Source of the DNA: JBLHGU01 sp047615875
GTDB taxonomy: Bacteria; Pseudomonadota; Gammaproteobacteria; Arenicellales; CAJQKF01
DNA: 64,000 nt
Assembly (NCBI GenBank): GCA_047615875.1
Contig: JBLHGU010000005.1
Location: 16,645 to 80,644, forward strand
Reading direction: 5' to 3'
Each line of letters begins with the position of its first letter. Positions within the stretch are counted from its first letter, which is position 1. Both the position numbers and the translations under genes were made by a program. Below, piece after piece: positions 18,751-27,647 of the stretch. The notes under the pieces are model-generated. The model ran no database searches. It was given only the letters and a program-made list of their open reading frames with translations, and was not told the DNA's origin.

Positions 18751-18986
18751 TGCGCGGATTTGTTCTTTTTTCGACTACGCCACTAGCCTACATCACCCAA
18801 TGGCGTATGCAATTAGCCAAGCAACGATTAATTGATTCAAACTTATCTATGATCGATGTTGCACAGGGCGTTGGGTATCAATCCGAAGCGTCGTTTGGAC
18901 GAATTTTTAAAAGACATTTTAATATCGCGCCCGCGACTTTTCGTCGCATCGCGAAAGATAGGGTCAAGGAAATGTCTAACATATGA
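18750..18986 (+). pseudogene. C-terminal remnant of an AraC-family regulator
   Basis: 78 residues, of which about 64 (from TTPLAYITQWRM to the end) match the second half of an AraC DNA-binding domain: MQLAKQRLIDSNLSMIDVAQGVGYQSEASFGRIFKRHFNIAPATFRR contains the second helix-turn-helix. The ligand-binding part and first helix-turn-helix are missing. The first residues overlap the end of the opposing SnoaL-like gene and are not AraC-like, so the junction lies near 18775. This looks like a deletion scar. Confidence 0.8.
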
Positions 18987-19016
18987 GTTAGGGTTTTCTT
19001 GTTGATAGCCATAAAA

Positions 19017-19664
19017 TCAAAGAATACCTTTTATAAAACTCTCACCAAAAATAATCAACAGAAGTGGAACCGGTGATACTGCTATTACTATGGTAAGTAA
19101 AAACAATGGTACTGAAAAAAGCCGACTTATTCCTGCTATCAATGCAATACCTCCGCCACCACCGATTATTATATTGCCCGGTATATTTATCGAAAAGGCC
19201 AAAGCAATATATCGATGTTTTAGTAGCGTAGGGGTCAGTCTTTTGGGTGTACTAGATAGAATCAGATTTAGGCGCTGCTCTGAATCCAGATATCTTAACC
19301 TATCCAGAAATTGACTTGCCTTTTGCAACCGCAAGTCATGTAAAAACCGCACAAGCATTTGTTCTGGAATTATTCTTCCCAAAATAAAGCTTAGGCTAAG
19401 TGACGCTACTGTACACAGGTAAACAAGAGGTACGATCTTTGGTCCGAGAATGAGCATAACGGCTAATCCAATTTCCGCACCCGGTACGAAGGGGATTGCC
19501 ATGAGTATCAGGTAAGCAATCATTGAGATCATTATTATACGATGCACGGTAAATTCGTTTACCGGTGTAATATCGTAATCAAGCTCACTCACAATCGATT
19601 GTGTGAGGAAATTACCTAGTGCAATAACACCGATCAGAAGAAGCAGTTTGAGTATTATATTCAA
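19017..19664 (-). CDS. Polytopic membrane protein, VTT/DedA-like
   Basis: 215 residues, five or six hydrophobic segments. MAIPFVPGAEIGLAVMLILG and the Gly-rich NIPGNIIIGGGGGIALIAGISRLF resemble the re-entrant loops of the TVP38/TMEM64/DedA (VTT) family, thought to handle lipids or membrane potential. The resemblance is moderate. It stands alone between the AraC remnant and a secreted protein gene on the same strand, with 49 bases to the latter. Confidence 0.55.
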   Translation of the reverse strand: MNIILKLLLLIGVIALGNFLTQSIVSELDYDITPVNEFTVHRIIMISMIAYLILMAIPFVPGAEIGLAVMLILGPKIVPLVYLCTVASLSLSFILGRIIPEQMLVRFLHDLRLQKASQFLDRLRYLDSEQRLNLILSSTPKRLTPTLLKHRYIALAFSINIPGNIIIGGGGGIALIAGISRLFSVPLFLLTIVIAVSPVPLLLIIFGESFIKGIL

Positions 19665-19713
19665 TCGATAATATTATATGACTAACAATCCAGCCTAATA
19701 ACTATAGCTGAGT

Positions 19714-20250
19714 TTACTCTTGCTTTGTCGACTGTTTATCGGTCTGAACCAGGCTTCCCTTGAACCAGTATTTTGTTTCAAACGTCCAATACCATCGTCT
19801 GTTCGTCCAGGTAAAAACCCCCTCGATACTATCGCCATCAGTAACACCTTCCCACAAAATAGTCGCATCAGACTTAAGACAAGGTGTCACGGCTTTTACT
19901 TTGACTTGATTATCAATTTTCTGGAGCCAGTATTCTCCATCCGTATAGCCACATCTTCTTTCACACCCTTTTGAAACGAATTTTCCTCCATCGAATTTTA
20001 TCAAATCCGTTGAAGTAGCTGGCTCGCCTACTGGGCCAAGTTCACCTGAGAAAGATTTACCTTCTAGGAATGAGATACTGGTAGAGTTTGATACTAGTTC
20101 CGGTTGTAAGTCCCCAGCCGACAGCAGAGAACTGGCACAACTAACCAGGAAAAAACAAAATTTAACAACGCTCCGAATAGCAGTATTCCACCATTGAAAG
20201 CAGTTGTTACTATTCAAATAAATATTTCGTCTTTTTATATATTCAAGCAT
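19714..20250 (-). CDS. Small exported protein of unknown function
   Basis: 178 residues. After a 25-residue polar start comes a hydrophobic stretch VVKFCFFLVSCASSLLSAG, possibly a signal peptide. The mature part has LEGKSFSGELGPVGE, GGKFVSKGCERRCGY, LWEGVTDGDSIEGVFTWT and RRWYWTFETKYWFKG, a pattern I associate with small secreted proteins of unassigned role (a lipocalin-like beta fold is possible). The odd N-terminal extension suggests that the true start may be nearer the hydrophobic stretch. AT-rich codon use compared with neighbours. Confidence 0.6.
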   Translation of the reverse strand: MLEYIKRRNIYLNSNNCFQWWNTAIRSVVKFCFFLVSCASSLLSAGDLQPELVSNSTSISFLEGKSFSGELGPVGEPATSTDLIKFDGGKFVSKGCERRCGYTDGEYWLQKIDNQVKVKAVTPCLKSDATILWEGVTDGDSIEGVFTWTNRRWYWTFETKYWFKGSLVQTDKQSTKQE

Positions 20251-20391
20251 TTTTGAAAACTGGCACAGTCATACCAATACTGATTACAATCGTAGTTTAT
20301 ATGATTCCTCGTCATACTGGAATTTCATAATGATGAAGACCGCTATTTTCGAATTACCCAGCTAAAAATACATGATGTAAGTAACGGCACT

Positions 20392-21573
20392 TTAACCTCT
20401 GATTGGTATATCGACCAACTTACCTCGGGGAATTTCCGCAGCCTTGTCGTACAATGGCAGTTCCGCCAATCTGCCGTGATGCATATCCCCATCAATACAG
20501 CCCACCATAACTTCGGCTCCAGCCGACAAACCACTATCATTCATTAACGCTATCCCTATACCCTGTTTTAAGTAGGGCGAAATAGCGCCGGCAGTGACAT
20601 GTCCCACAACTTTTTCATCAATTTTTATCGGCGCGCCAATATGCGGCTCTGCGCTACAAAGAAGACCACTCTGTCGGTTTTCTCGAGGAGCTTTTCTCAG
20701 CGCTGATTTACCGATAAAGTCAGCTTTATCCTGGTCAACAAATTGTCCTAAACCCACATCGTAGGGCGTGGTTGTATGGTCGAAATCTGATCCCGCATTA
20801 AGTATGCCGGCCTCGATTCGGCGAATATGCATGGAATCCAATCCGAAGAGACCAATACCGTAGGGTTCGCCAGCCTTTTCTATATGAGCCCACAATGCCT
20901 CGGCATCATGATGTGCTTCTGTATAGTATTCCCAGCCCAGTTCATTAGTATAGCCTGTGCGGGTGACGACTACTTCCTGGCCGCAAAAGCTGACTTTAGT
21001 CTGCGCAAAATAACCAAAGCGTTCAGGCAAACCATTGTCACTGGCGGCTGCCAGGACTTTAAGGGCATTGGGACCCTGCACCTGAGAAACATAGACGTGC
21101 GGATCAGATATACGGACATCCATGCCAATGGCGTGGGCTCTGGCCCAACTGTAAAAATCACCATCTGCCTGGGCGTACCAGAAGCGATCCTCACTCAAGC
21201 GCAACAAGATACCGTCAACTAGTAAACCGCCGTCTTCATAGCAGGCCAGACCATATCCACAGCGTCCGGGCTTTAGTTTTGTAATATCTTTGGTGAATAA
21301 TTTGTTCAGCAAAGCTTCCGCATCAGGTCCGTCAAATTGCAATGGATACTCGCCCGTATTCAGCACAGCGACCTTCTGGCGCAGCAACCAGTAACCTTCC
21401 TTAGTGGAAAGTTGGTCGAAACAACAGGCCATCAAGCGTCGGTTGTAAACGCAATAGTGGGGCCCGAGGGGTCGTTCAATTTCATGATAGGGATGCCTTG
21501 ATAAAGAAAAATCCCAACCTGCACCGGGTATGGTGCTAACCAGATCCCGTGTTTTACCGTCGCTGGACCGCAT
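20392..21573 (-). CDS. GcvT-family aminomethyltransferase-like protein
   Basis: 393 residues, full GcvT/DmdA-type length, with the tetrahydrofolate-binding fold: QKVAVLNTGEYPLQFDGPDAEALLNKLFTKDI, VVVTRTGYTNELGWEYYT, GLDSMHIRRIEAGILNAGSD and VGHVTAGAISPYLKQGIGIAL. Members transfer a one-carbon unit from a methylated substrate to tetrahydrofolate; DMSP demethylase is one relative, but I see no reason to call this DmdA. A strong GAGGAGG site precedes the ATG. It lies 0.5 kb downstream of the M24/PhyH/dehydrogenase genes on the same strand and probably belongs to their pathway. Confidence 0.85.
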   Translation of the reverse strand: MRSSDGKTRDLVSTIPGAGWDFSLSRHPYHEIERPLGPHYCVYNRRLMACCFDQLSTKEGYWLLRQKVAVLNTGEYPLQFDGPDAEALLNKLFTKDITKLKPGRCGYGLACYEDGGLLVDGILLRLSEDRFWYAQADGDFYSWARAHAIGMDVRISDPHVYVSQVQGPNALKVLAAASDNGLPERFGYFAQTKVSFCGQEVVVTRTGYTNELGWEYYTEAHHDAEALWAHIEKAGEPYGIGLFGLDSMHIRRIEAGILNAGSDFDHTTTPYDVGLGQFVDQDKADFIGKSALRKAPRENRQSGLLCSAEPHIGAPIKIDEKVVGHVTAGAISPYLKQGIGIALMNDSGLSAGAEVMVGCIDGDMHHGRLAELPLYDKAAEIPRGKLVDIPIRG

Positions 21574-21671
21574 AAAGTTTGCCTCCTCAAGTTAATAGTC
21601 AATCAATTTCTGAATAGAAAAACCGTAACATTCCTTTATTTTTCAAGCAAATGACAATTAAATGAAGATTT

Positions 21672-21938
21672 ATGCAAAGCCCCAGCCTGGCCGGTGTCCA
21701 GGGCATCGTGTCTTCTGGCATTGGTGTTACGTTAATTAACCGCGGTCTGCTGACTGCTGATCAATGCAAATGGCCCGAAGCCAGGCAATTTGATGAGAAA
21801 CCCAGCGTCAAATTTGTGATTCGTGCGACTCGGCTGATCCCACAAAAACTGCTGGCACTAGTGAAAACGGAATTAGAGGCGTTTCTGCCGGGATTGGAGA
21901 ACATATCGGGCCCTAATGGTACTTTCTTAAGCCCATAA
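21672..21938 (+). pseudogene. C-terminal fragment of a LysR-type regulator
   Basis: 88 residues matching the end of a LysR substrate-binding domain: SPSLAGVQGIVSSGIGVTLINRGLL, then WPEARQFDEKPSVKFVIRATRL. The DNA-binding domain and about 200 residues are absent, and an in-frame TGA lies just upstream. It is divergent from the GcvT-like gene, the usual place for a LysR regulator of that operon, so regulation by this protein has probably been lost. Confidence 0.8.
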
Positions 21939-21987
21939 TTATCGCCATCCCGGCCTCCGAGCCAGGATCGCTAAGTGTAGCTAAATT

Positions 21988-22020
21988 ACTGGATCCCGGG
22001 TCAAGCCCGGGGCGACAATG
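21988..22020. repeat. Dispersed intergenic hairpin of the GATCCCGGGTCAAGCCCGGG type
   Basis: CCCGGG arms flank the loop TCAAG, in a context (CTGGAT before, GCGACAATG after) matching a short intergenic element widespread in Proteobacteria. It sits between the LysR remnant and the stop of the M24 gene (-) and may act as a terminator for the latter. Confidence 0.6.
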
Positions 22021-22072
22021 CTGTTAGGTTATAGTTATTTCACCCTTAAGTAAGTGCCATTCATATCAAGCG

Positions 22073-23254
22073 CTACTTGGGCGTGATCACTGGCATTTCA
22101 CGAGATGCCCGACGAGTCAATAGCTCATAACCATCTTCGGTAATTACCAGATTTTCTTCATGCACAAGCATTTTTCCTGGCAAGAATTCCATGCCTGGCT
22201 CAATTGTCATCACCATACCGGGTTGTAATAAGGTTCTATCACCAGGCATATTCGATGGTGGTTCAGTCAGGTGCAAACCAAGTCCATGACCGTACCTGCC
22301 AACATCATTACCAGAAGATGCTCCGGCAGCCTCCAACACCTTGTTCTGTGCTGCCCACAGATCTTCAGACGTAAGACCCGGTCTCGCCGCGTCGATGCCA
22401 GCCTGAGTAGCATTCCAGACCGCTTCGTGGGCGCGTTTCGCGGCATCACTGATGTGACCAAAGGCGAAATTACGATCGAAATCGCAAAAGTAGGCGTCAA
22501 ATTGCAGGCCGGTATCGATAAACATTATCTGCCCGTCAGTTTGCGGAGTTTCCTGTGGGCCTACAATGATTTGTGAGTAGCCTCCTGGTCCGGAACAGAC
22601 TGAAACAAAGGGCGCATTATCCGTGCCGCACTCAAAAGCGGCCTTACGAAAGTCCCGCGCCATCTCTACTTCTGTATCACCATAATTTACGCGCTCAAGG
22701 AACAGGTCGAAGGCGTCGCTACCAACACGACAGGCCTCTCGTACCTTATCAATCTCTCGCTCCGATTTGATCATGCGTAGCCCCCAAATTAAAGGCGACG
22801 CATCAACAAACTCTATGCCAATGATTTGTTTGCGCAGTCGATCGAAGTCGATAATGGGCATGCGAATGATGGATTCCCGACCCATTTCCCAGCCGATTTT
22901 GCCAAACCGGCAGGGTAAACCACTGAGCGTGTTGTCCAGCAAACTAACACCGTCATCTTCTGGACAAGGTGCCGCCCAGGTACGGATATCTGTCACCCAG
23001 GTGGTTTCCATGGCGGGTCCACCGATTGAAGGCACCACCGCGATTGGTGCGCCTTCTCTTGGGACAACAATGAAAAAAGGTCGTGTTGGGCTTTCCCAAA
23101 ATTGCGAATTAAAACCAGAAAAATAACGAAAGTTCTGCGGCATGGAAAGCACAATGCCGTCCATCTCAGAAGCTGTCATAGCAATCTGTGCTTTAGCCAC
23201 CCGGGCTTCGAATTCATCAGTGGGAAACCCACGTGGCGGTGTTTGATGTGACAT
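22073..23254 (-). CDS. M24-family peptidase/creatinase-like hydrolase
   Basis: 393 residues with an N-terminal creatinase-like domain (NFRYFSGFNSQFWES) and a pita-bread C-domain. Metal ligands of the aminopeptidase type are visible: FIDTGLQFDAYFCDFDR (two Asp), GHGLGLHLTEPPS (His), TIEPGMEF (Glu) and VHEENLVIT (Glu). The family covers Xaa-Pro peptidases, creatinase and ectoine hydrolase (DoeA). In this operon hydrolysis of a C-N bond in a small osmolyte-like compound seems likelier than peptide cleavage. It starts three bases after the PhyH gene. Confidence 0.85.
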   Translation of the reverse strand: MSHQTPPRGFPTDEFEARVAKAQIAMTASEMDGIVLSMPQNFRYFSGFNSQFWESPTRPFFIVVPREGAPIAVVPSIGGPAMETTWVTDIRTWAAPCPEDDGVSLLDNTLSGLPCRFGKIGWEMGRESIIRMPIIDFDRLRKQIIGIEFVDASPLIWGLRMIKSEREIDKVREACRVGSDAFDLFLERVNYGDTEVEMARDFRKAAFECGTDNAPFVSVCSGPGGYSQIIVGPQETPQTDGQIMFIDTGLQFDAYFCDFDRNFAFGHISDAAKRAHEAVWNATQAGIDAARPGLTSEDLWAAQNKVLEAAGASSGNDVGRYGHGLGLHLTEPPSNMPGDRTLLQPGMVMTIEPGMEFLPGKMLVHEENLVITEDGYELLTRRASREMPVITPK

Positions 23255-23257
23255 GGC

Positions 23258-24121
23258 TTATTTTGCTTTGGCTTGTTGTTCAAAGAATGAAGCGCCCTTT
23301 GGCACTTCAGGATATAGCATTTGATAGTCACTACAGCGCACTCTACCGGTATGTGTTCCACGCACCACTTCGCCCATGTAAATGCTGGGAATGTGATTTT
23401 CCTGTAAGGGGTAGGTATCTTCCGCGCAATATTCACAAATAAAGAGCGTGCGTGGGGTGTTGGACAGATTAGGCGCGGAACCATGCAATAGCAGGGTATG
23501 CATTAAACAGGCCGATCCGGCGGGACCATAACAGGGCTGCGCGCGCGACTGCATTTCAGTTATCACGTCATCGCTTACGGTTCCAGTGAACACGCCATCG
23601 TGCCAGTGTTCATAGAGTGGTCCTTTGTGAGAACCCGGTATTATTTCCAGTGGACCATTTTCAGGTGTTACATCATCCAGAAAGAACAACACGGTTATCA
23701 GGTCGCTATTAGTGTGCGGCTCAAACAGAAAGTCCTGATGATACTTAACCTGGGTAGCGGCGCCGGGCTGTTTGGAATTAATCTTTGCATTGTTGAACTT
23801 TAGATTCTCATTGACGATTTCAGCAACAGCATCCAGGGCCCGGTTGTTGCGCATCACATTCAAATAGGTCTCAGAAATTTCTATAGGTGAGGCGATACGC
23901 CGAAGAGCAGGTTTGTCAGCAGTGTGCCCCGGTTCAATATCAAATCTGGCGCGCTTGTCATAGGTCTCACCATAGGGTTTCGAATGCGAGCGACTCTGCT
24001 CTTTCCATTGTTCAAACTCCAGGTTGAGCTGGTCCAATGTATCTTGGGGAATGGCATTTTCAAGGAAAAGAAAACCATCGTTAGCAAATTGTTCTACCTG
24101 GAGTTTTGTGAGTGTCGACAT
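23258..24121 (-). CDS. Phytanoyl-CoA dioxygenase (PhyH) family oxygenase
   Basis: 287 residues. The Fe(II) facial triad is visible: YHQDF with His128 and Asp130, and a distal His in LLHGSAPNLSNTPRTLF, whose Arg would bind 2-oxoglutarate. PENGPLEIIPGSHKG is typical of PhyH. The enzyme should hydroxylate, or oxidatively demethylate, a small substrate with 2-oxoglutarate and O2. It lies between the M24 gene and the dehydrogenase with gaps of 3 and 13 bases, so it is part of the same operon. Confidence 0.88.
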   Translation of the reverse strand: MSTLTKLQVEQFANDGFLFLENAIPQDTLDQLNLEFEQWKEQSRSHSKPYGETYDKRARFDIEPGHTADKPALRRIASPIEISETYLNVMRNNRALDAVAEIVNENLKFNNAKINSKQPGAATQVKYHQDFLFEPHTNSDLITVLFFLDDVTPENGPLEIIPGSHKGPLYEHWHDGVFTGTVSDDVITEMQSRAQPCYGPAGSACLMHTLLLHGSAPNLSNTPRTLFICEYCAEDTYPLQENHIPSIYMGEVVRGTHTGRVRCSDYQMLYPEVPKGASFFEQQAKAK

Positions 24122-24134
24122 CTTGGTTTTACAT

Positions 24135-26588
24135 TTAGGAGAACATATGTTTATTTTGCGGATCGAAGAATGGCTTCAAACTAACCTCGGCGGCAATCTG
24201 TCTGCCTTCTACCAGAACCGAATAGGAACCGTTAAGCAATGACTGCTTATCCGTCTCATCTACCGCCAGATCGACGAAACATAAGCCAACCGCTGTGTTA
24301 AGAGTTTGCCCATAGGCACCTGCAGTTACATATCCTGCGACTTTGCCATCACGCAGCACTGGTTCATTATGATGCAACAGTGGCTGATTGTCGGTCAGCT
24401 TGACTGAACATAAAAACGGGCCTGAGTTTTCCGCTTTGCGCTGCAGATAAGCGTCTCGACCAATAAAGGCTATCGGCTTATTAGTTTTACATAAATACTC
24501 AAGGCCCAGTTGGTGCGGCGATTCGGTATAAGCCATATCGTGTCCCCAATGCAGAAAGCCCTTTTCTATGCGTAGGGAATTAAGTGCTTCGCCGCCGATT
24601 GGTCGCATCCGATAGTTTTGCCCCGCCTGCCATAAAACTTCGAAAACATGTTCAGCAAAATCTGCTGTGATGAAAACTTCCCAGCCCAATTCACCCGAAT
24701 AGGAAATTCGTTGTGCCATAACCTTTGCGTGACCAATATAGAATTCCTGCAGGCTACCAAATGGAAACGCCTCGTTTGACACATCAATATCACTAACCGC
24801 ACCTAACAGGTCTCGACTATCTGGCCCCATAATACCGAGTACACCAAAGGCCGATGTAACATCTCGAAGACGCACATCCTCGTCCAACAAAATATGATTT
24901 CGCAGATAAACAGAGTCACGGCGGGTGTGAGAGATGGAACTCATCAGCATAAAAGACTCATCACCATGACGGGCGACCGTCACATCGCTTTCAACGCCGC
25001 CGCGTTCATTCAACATCAATGTGTAAGCCAGACGGCCATTCGGCAAAGCCATATTATTGGTGCAAAGCCGCTGCAGGAAGACTTCTGCACCGGATCCCTC
25101 GACCATTAGTTTTCCTAGCATGGAGTAATCAATTATCGCGACCCTCTCGCGCGCCGCTTGTTGTTCCTCCAGAGCGTAGTTAAACCAGTTTTGTCTGCCG
25201 AAGCTGTACTCATACTTCGGTTCAATTCCTTCCGGCGCGAACCAACCCGGTCGCTCCCAGCCTTGTGCTTCGGTATAACAGGCACCGAGTTGCTTGAGGG
25301 TGTGATAAAACGGTGTTCGACGCAAGTTTCGTGCTGTTGTGCGCTGATAATTAGGCCAATGCATAGCATAGGTTAAGGTCAGGGTTTCCGGGCTACGCTC
25401 ACGCAAATAGATATCGCGGGCCTGAAATTCCTCACAACGTGTCGGATCCATTTCGCTTAAATCCATTGGCGGGTGCCCATTCATTATCCAGTCAGCCAGC
25501 GCTCGTCCCGCGCCGGGACCCGATTGGATACCAGTGGAATTCACCCCCCCGAGAACAAAGTAATTTTTTAAATCAGGTGCTTCGCCCAGAGTAAATCGTC
25601 CATCGTAGGAATAGCTTTCCGGCCCGTTAAAGAAAGTTCGTATGCCGACCTCCTGTAATAGCGGAACTCTGTTCATTGCCAACTCCAGAACATCCATGAC
25701 ATCGTCTTCGACAAATGGCAAAGAGTCGAAGCAAAATGATTCCGGAATGCCCTGTACTCCCCAGGGCCTGGCCTGATTATGAGCAAAACCAAACAACAAT
25801 TTGCCGGCATCTTCCTTAAAGTAGGTTCCATCGCAGTAAGAGCGCAACACCGGGAGATCATTGGGTAAATCCGCGATGGGCTCGGTAACCAGATAGTAGT
25901 GTTCGCAGGCATGCAGAGGCACGCCTACACCATTCTGTTGGCCTAATTCCCGTGCCCACATGCCGGCACAATTGACTACAAAATCTGCTGTGATAGTACC
26001 CAGTTCAGTACGCACACCGGTGGCTCGCCCGGCACTTTCCAGTACCTGTTCTACCTTAATATTTTCAAACAGTTTTGCACCCCGGGCCCGAGCACCTTTG
26101 GCAAGTGCCGAAGTTAAATCTGTTGGATTTGCCGAACCATCGCTGGGCATATAAATTCCACCTAACACACCATCCGGATTCATCAACGGCCAACGTTCCT
26201 GAATTTCGGGCAAGCTCAGGTAATGTGCTTCGATATCAAACAACGCTGCAAAATCTGCCTTACGCTTCAATTCCGCTAGTCGTTCTTCATTAATGGCAAT
26301 GGATATTGAACCACTACGTCTATAGCCAGGGTTTTGACCGGTATCAGCCTCCAGCTCTTCCAGCAACTCAATGCCATATTTAGCGAATGCGGTAGTTGAA
26401 TGACTGCCCTGTAGCTGCCCAACTAAACCAGCCGCATGCCAGGTGGTACCAGAAGTAAGTTGTTTACGTTCAAGTAATACAACATCTGTCCAACCCTGTT
26501 TAGCAAGGTGATAGGCTACGGAACAGCCATGAATACCCCCACCTATAATAACAACCGAGGCATGGTTGGGTAGTTGCTTAGTTGACAA
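24135..26588 (-). CDS. Dimethylglycine/sarcosine dehydrogenase-like FAD protein with GcvT domain
   Basis: 817 residues. The N-terminal half is a DAO-type FAD domain (VVIIGGGIHGCSVAYHLAK) with SGTTWHAAGL, where His51 is at the position of covalent FAD linkage in dimethylglycine dehydrogenase. Residues about 430-800 form a GcvT/aminomethyltransferase domain (FLQRLCTNNMALPNGRLAYTLMLN, ISYSGELGWEVFIT, NSLRIEKGFLHWGHDM). Such fusions oxidise an N-methyl group and pass the formaldehyde unit to tetrahydrofolate. The start is TTG at 26588; no ATG lies closer to the FAD motif. Follows the methyltransferase by 33 bases. Confidence 0.9.
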   Translation of the reverse strand: MSTKQLPNHASVVIIGGGIHGCSVAYHLAKQGWTDVVLLERKQLTSGTTWHAAGLVGQLQGSHSTTAFAKYGIELLEELEADTGQNPGYRRSGSISIAINEERLAELKRKADFAALFDIEAHYLSLPEIQERWPLMNPDGVLGGIYMPSDGSANPTDLTSALAKGARARGAKLFENIKVEQVLESAGRATGVRTELGTITADFVVNCAGMWARELGQQNGVGVPLHACEHYYLVTEPIADLPNDLPVLRSYCDGTYFKEDAGKLLFGFAHNQARPWGVQGIPESFCFDSLPFVEDDVMDVLELAMNRVPLLQEVGIRTFFNGPESYSYDGRFTLGEAPDLKNYFVLGGVNSTGIQSGPGAGRALADWIMNGHPPMDLSEMDPTRCEEFQARDIYLRERSPETLTLTYAMHWPNYQRTTARNLRRTPFYHTLKQLGACYTEAQGWERPGWFAPEGIEPKYEYSFGRQNWFNYALEEQQAARERVAIIDYSMLGKLMVEGSGAEVFLQRLCTNNMALPNGRLAYTLMLNERGGVESDVTVARHGDESFMLMSSISHTRRDSVYLRNHILLDEDVRLRDVTSAFGVLGIMGPDSRDLLGAVSDIDVSNEAFPFGSLQEFYIGHAKVMAQRISYSGELGWEVFITADFAEHVFEVLWQAGQNYRMRPIGGEALNSLRIEKGFLHWGHDMAYTESPHQLGLEYLCKTNKPIAFIGRDAYLQRKAENSGPFLCSVKLTDNQPLLHHNEPVLRDGKVAGYVTAGAYGQTLNTAVGLCFVDLAVDETDKQSLLNGSYSVLVEGRQIAAEVSLKPFFDPQNKHMFS

Positions 26589-26621
26589 TGCGGTAGCCTT
26601 GCAGAAAATAGGTGCAGATTT

Positions 26622-27485
26622 TTAGTCGGGGTTTTGCGCTGTAATGATCCAAGCACTGGATGGCGCCCAGACTTTGCCATCTTCACGGATATACTTTTGG
26701 AACGCTTTCGTTAACGCCTGTCTGACTTCCGGCATCTTGCGTTCACCCTCGTCTTCGGCCAATCGAATTATTTCACCCGCAGGTCCATAGGCCAATGCAA
26801 ACTCAACTGCCTCGTTTATATCGTCGCCAATAGAAACCTCGGTATCAAATCGTTCGAAGCTGATGTGCTGCCAACCGGTGACTTTCAACATTTCGCTAAC
26901 CATATCTGGACCCGCCATAGAGAATGGACCAGGACCGCAATGAACTGCATCGGTATCATCGTGAGAGACCACAGGCACAAGTTCTTTTGCACACAACTCC
27001 GCATCATGCAGCCAGGGATTATCTTCTCGTTTGCGCCAGACTACCTGCGTAAAAGTGCCTCCTGGTTTTAAAGACGTTCGAATATTCCGCATTGCCAGGC
27101 CGGGAAGATTAAAGAACATCGTGCCAAAGCGTGAAAAGGCCGCATCATAGGGTCCATTCAAATCATCGACAGAGACATCAGCGACAAAAAACCTGCAATT
27201 GTCAGCTTTGGCTACCTGCGCATCTTGCTTGGCCGCAGCGACAAAGTTTTCAGCACAATCAACACCAACGGCCTCTCCATCGCTACCAATAGCTCTGGCT
27301 ATATCAATGGTACTGTCACCAAATCCACAGCCGACATCCAACACTTTTGAACCTGGCTTGAATGTTTCCTGACCCAGTACATGATTACTATGTGCTACGA
27401 GCCCATCCATAAAAATATGCTTGAATCGCAGATACTTCTGAAACAAAACTGTATTCCAGGCTTCGATAATAATGTCGTTACTCAT
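26622..27485 (-). CDS. Class I SAM-dependent methyltransferase
   Basis: 287 residues. SAM-binding motif I is clear (GSKVLDVGCGFGDSTIDIARAIG), with motif II (AVGVDCAENFVAAAKQDA) and AAFSRFGTMFF at the catalytic end. A GGAAAG ribosome site precedes the ATG. Small-molecule methyltransferase is the safest call. As first gene of the operon with demethylating-type oxidoreductases it may work on the same compound, or recycle methyl groups; this is inference. Upstream 162 bases hold the likely promoter, with no clear motif. Confidence 0.85.
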   Translation of the reverse strand: MSNDIIIEAWNTVLFQKYLRFKHIFMDGLVAHSNHVLGQETFKPGSKVLDVGCGFGDSTIDIARAIGSDGEAVGVDCAENFVAAAKQDAQVAKADNCRFFVADVSVDDLNGPYDAAFSRFGTMFFNLPGLAMRNIRTSLKPGGTFTQVVWRKREDNPWLHDAELCAKELVPVVSHDDTDAVHCGPGPFSMAGPDMVSEMLKVTGWQHISFERFDTEVSIGDDINEAVEFALAYGPAGEIIRLAEDEGERKMPEVRQALTKAFQKYIREDGKVWAPSSAWIITAQNPD

Positions 27486-27647
27486 TTGCTTTCCAATGAC
27501 GGTAGATAGACCTTAATTATTTATTCGGGCTTAGCACAAATATTCAGGATAATTCTGAAGCAAATTAGTCTGTACTGCCAACACTATTTTAGTTTTGAGG
27601 GCTGCCAGGACCCCGCTATGCTTTCTGATTGACTACAAACCGGCGAA

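Noticed and set aside
20392..21573. Identification of the GcvT-like protein as DMSP demethylase DmdA
   Set aside because: Its N-terminus and key segments do not look like DmdA sequences I recall; only family-level similarity is supported.
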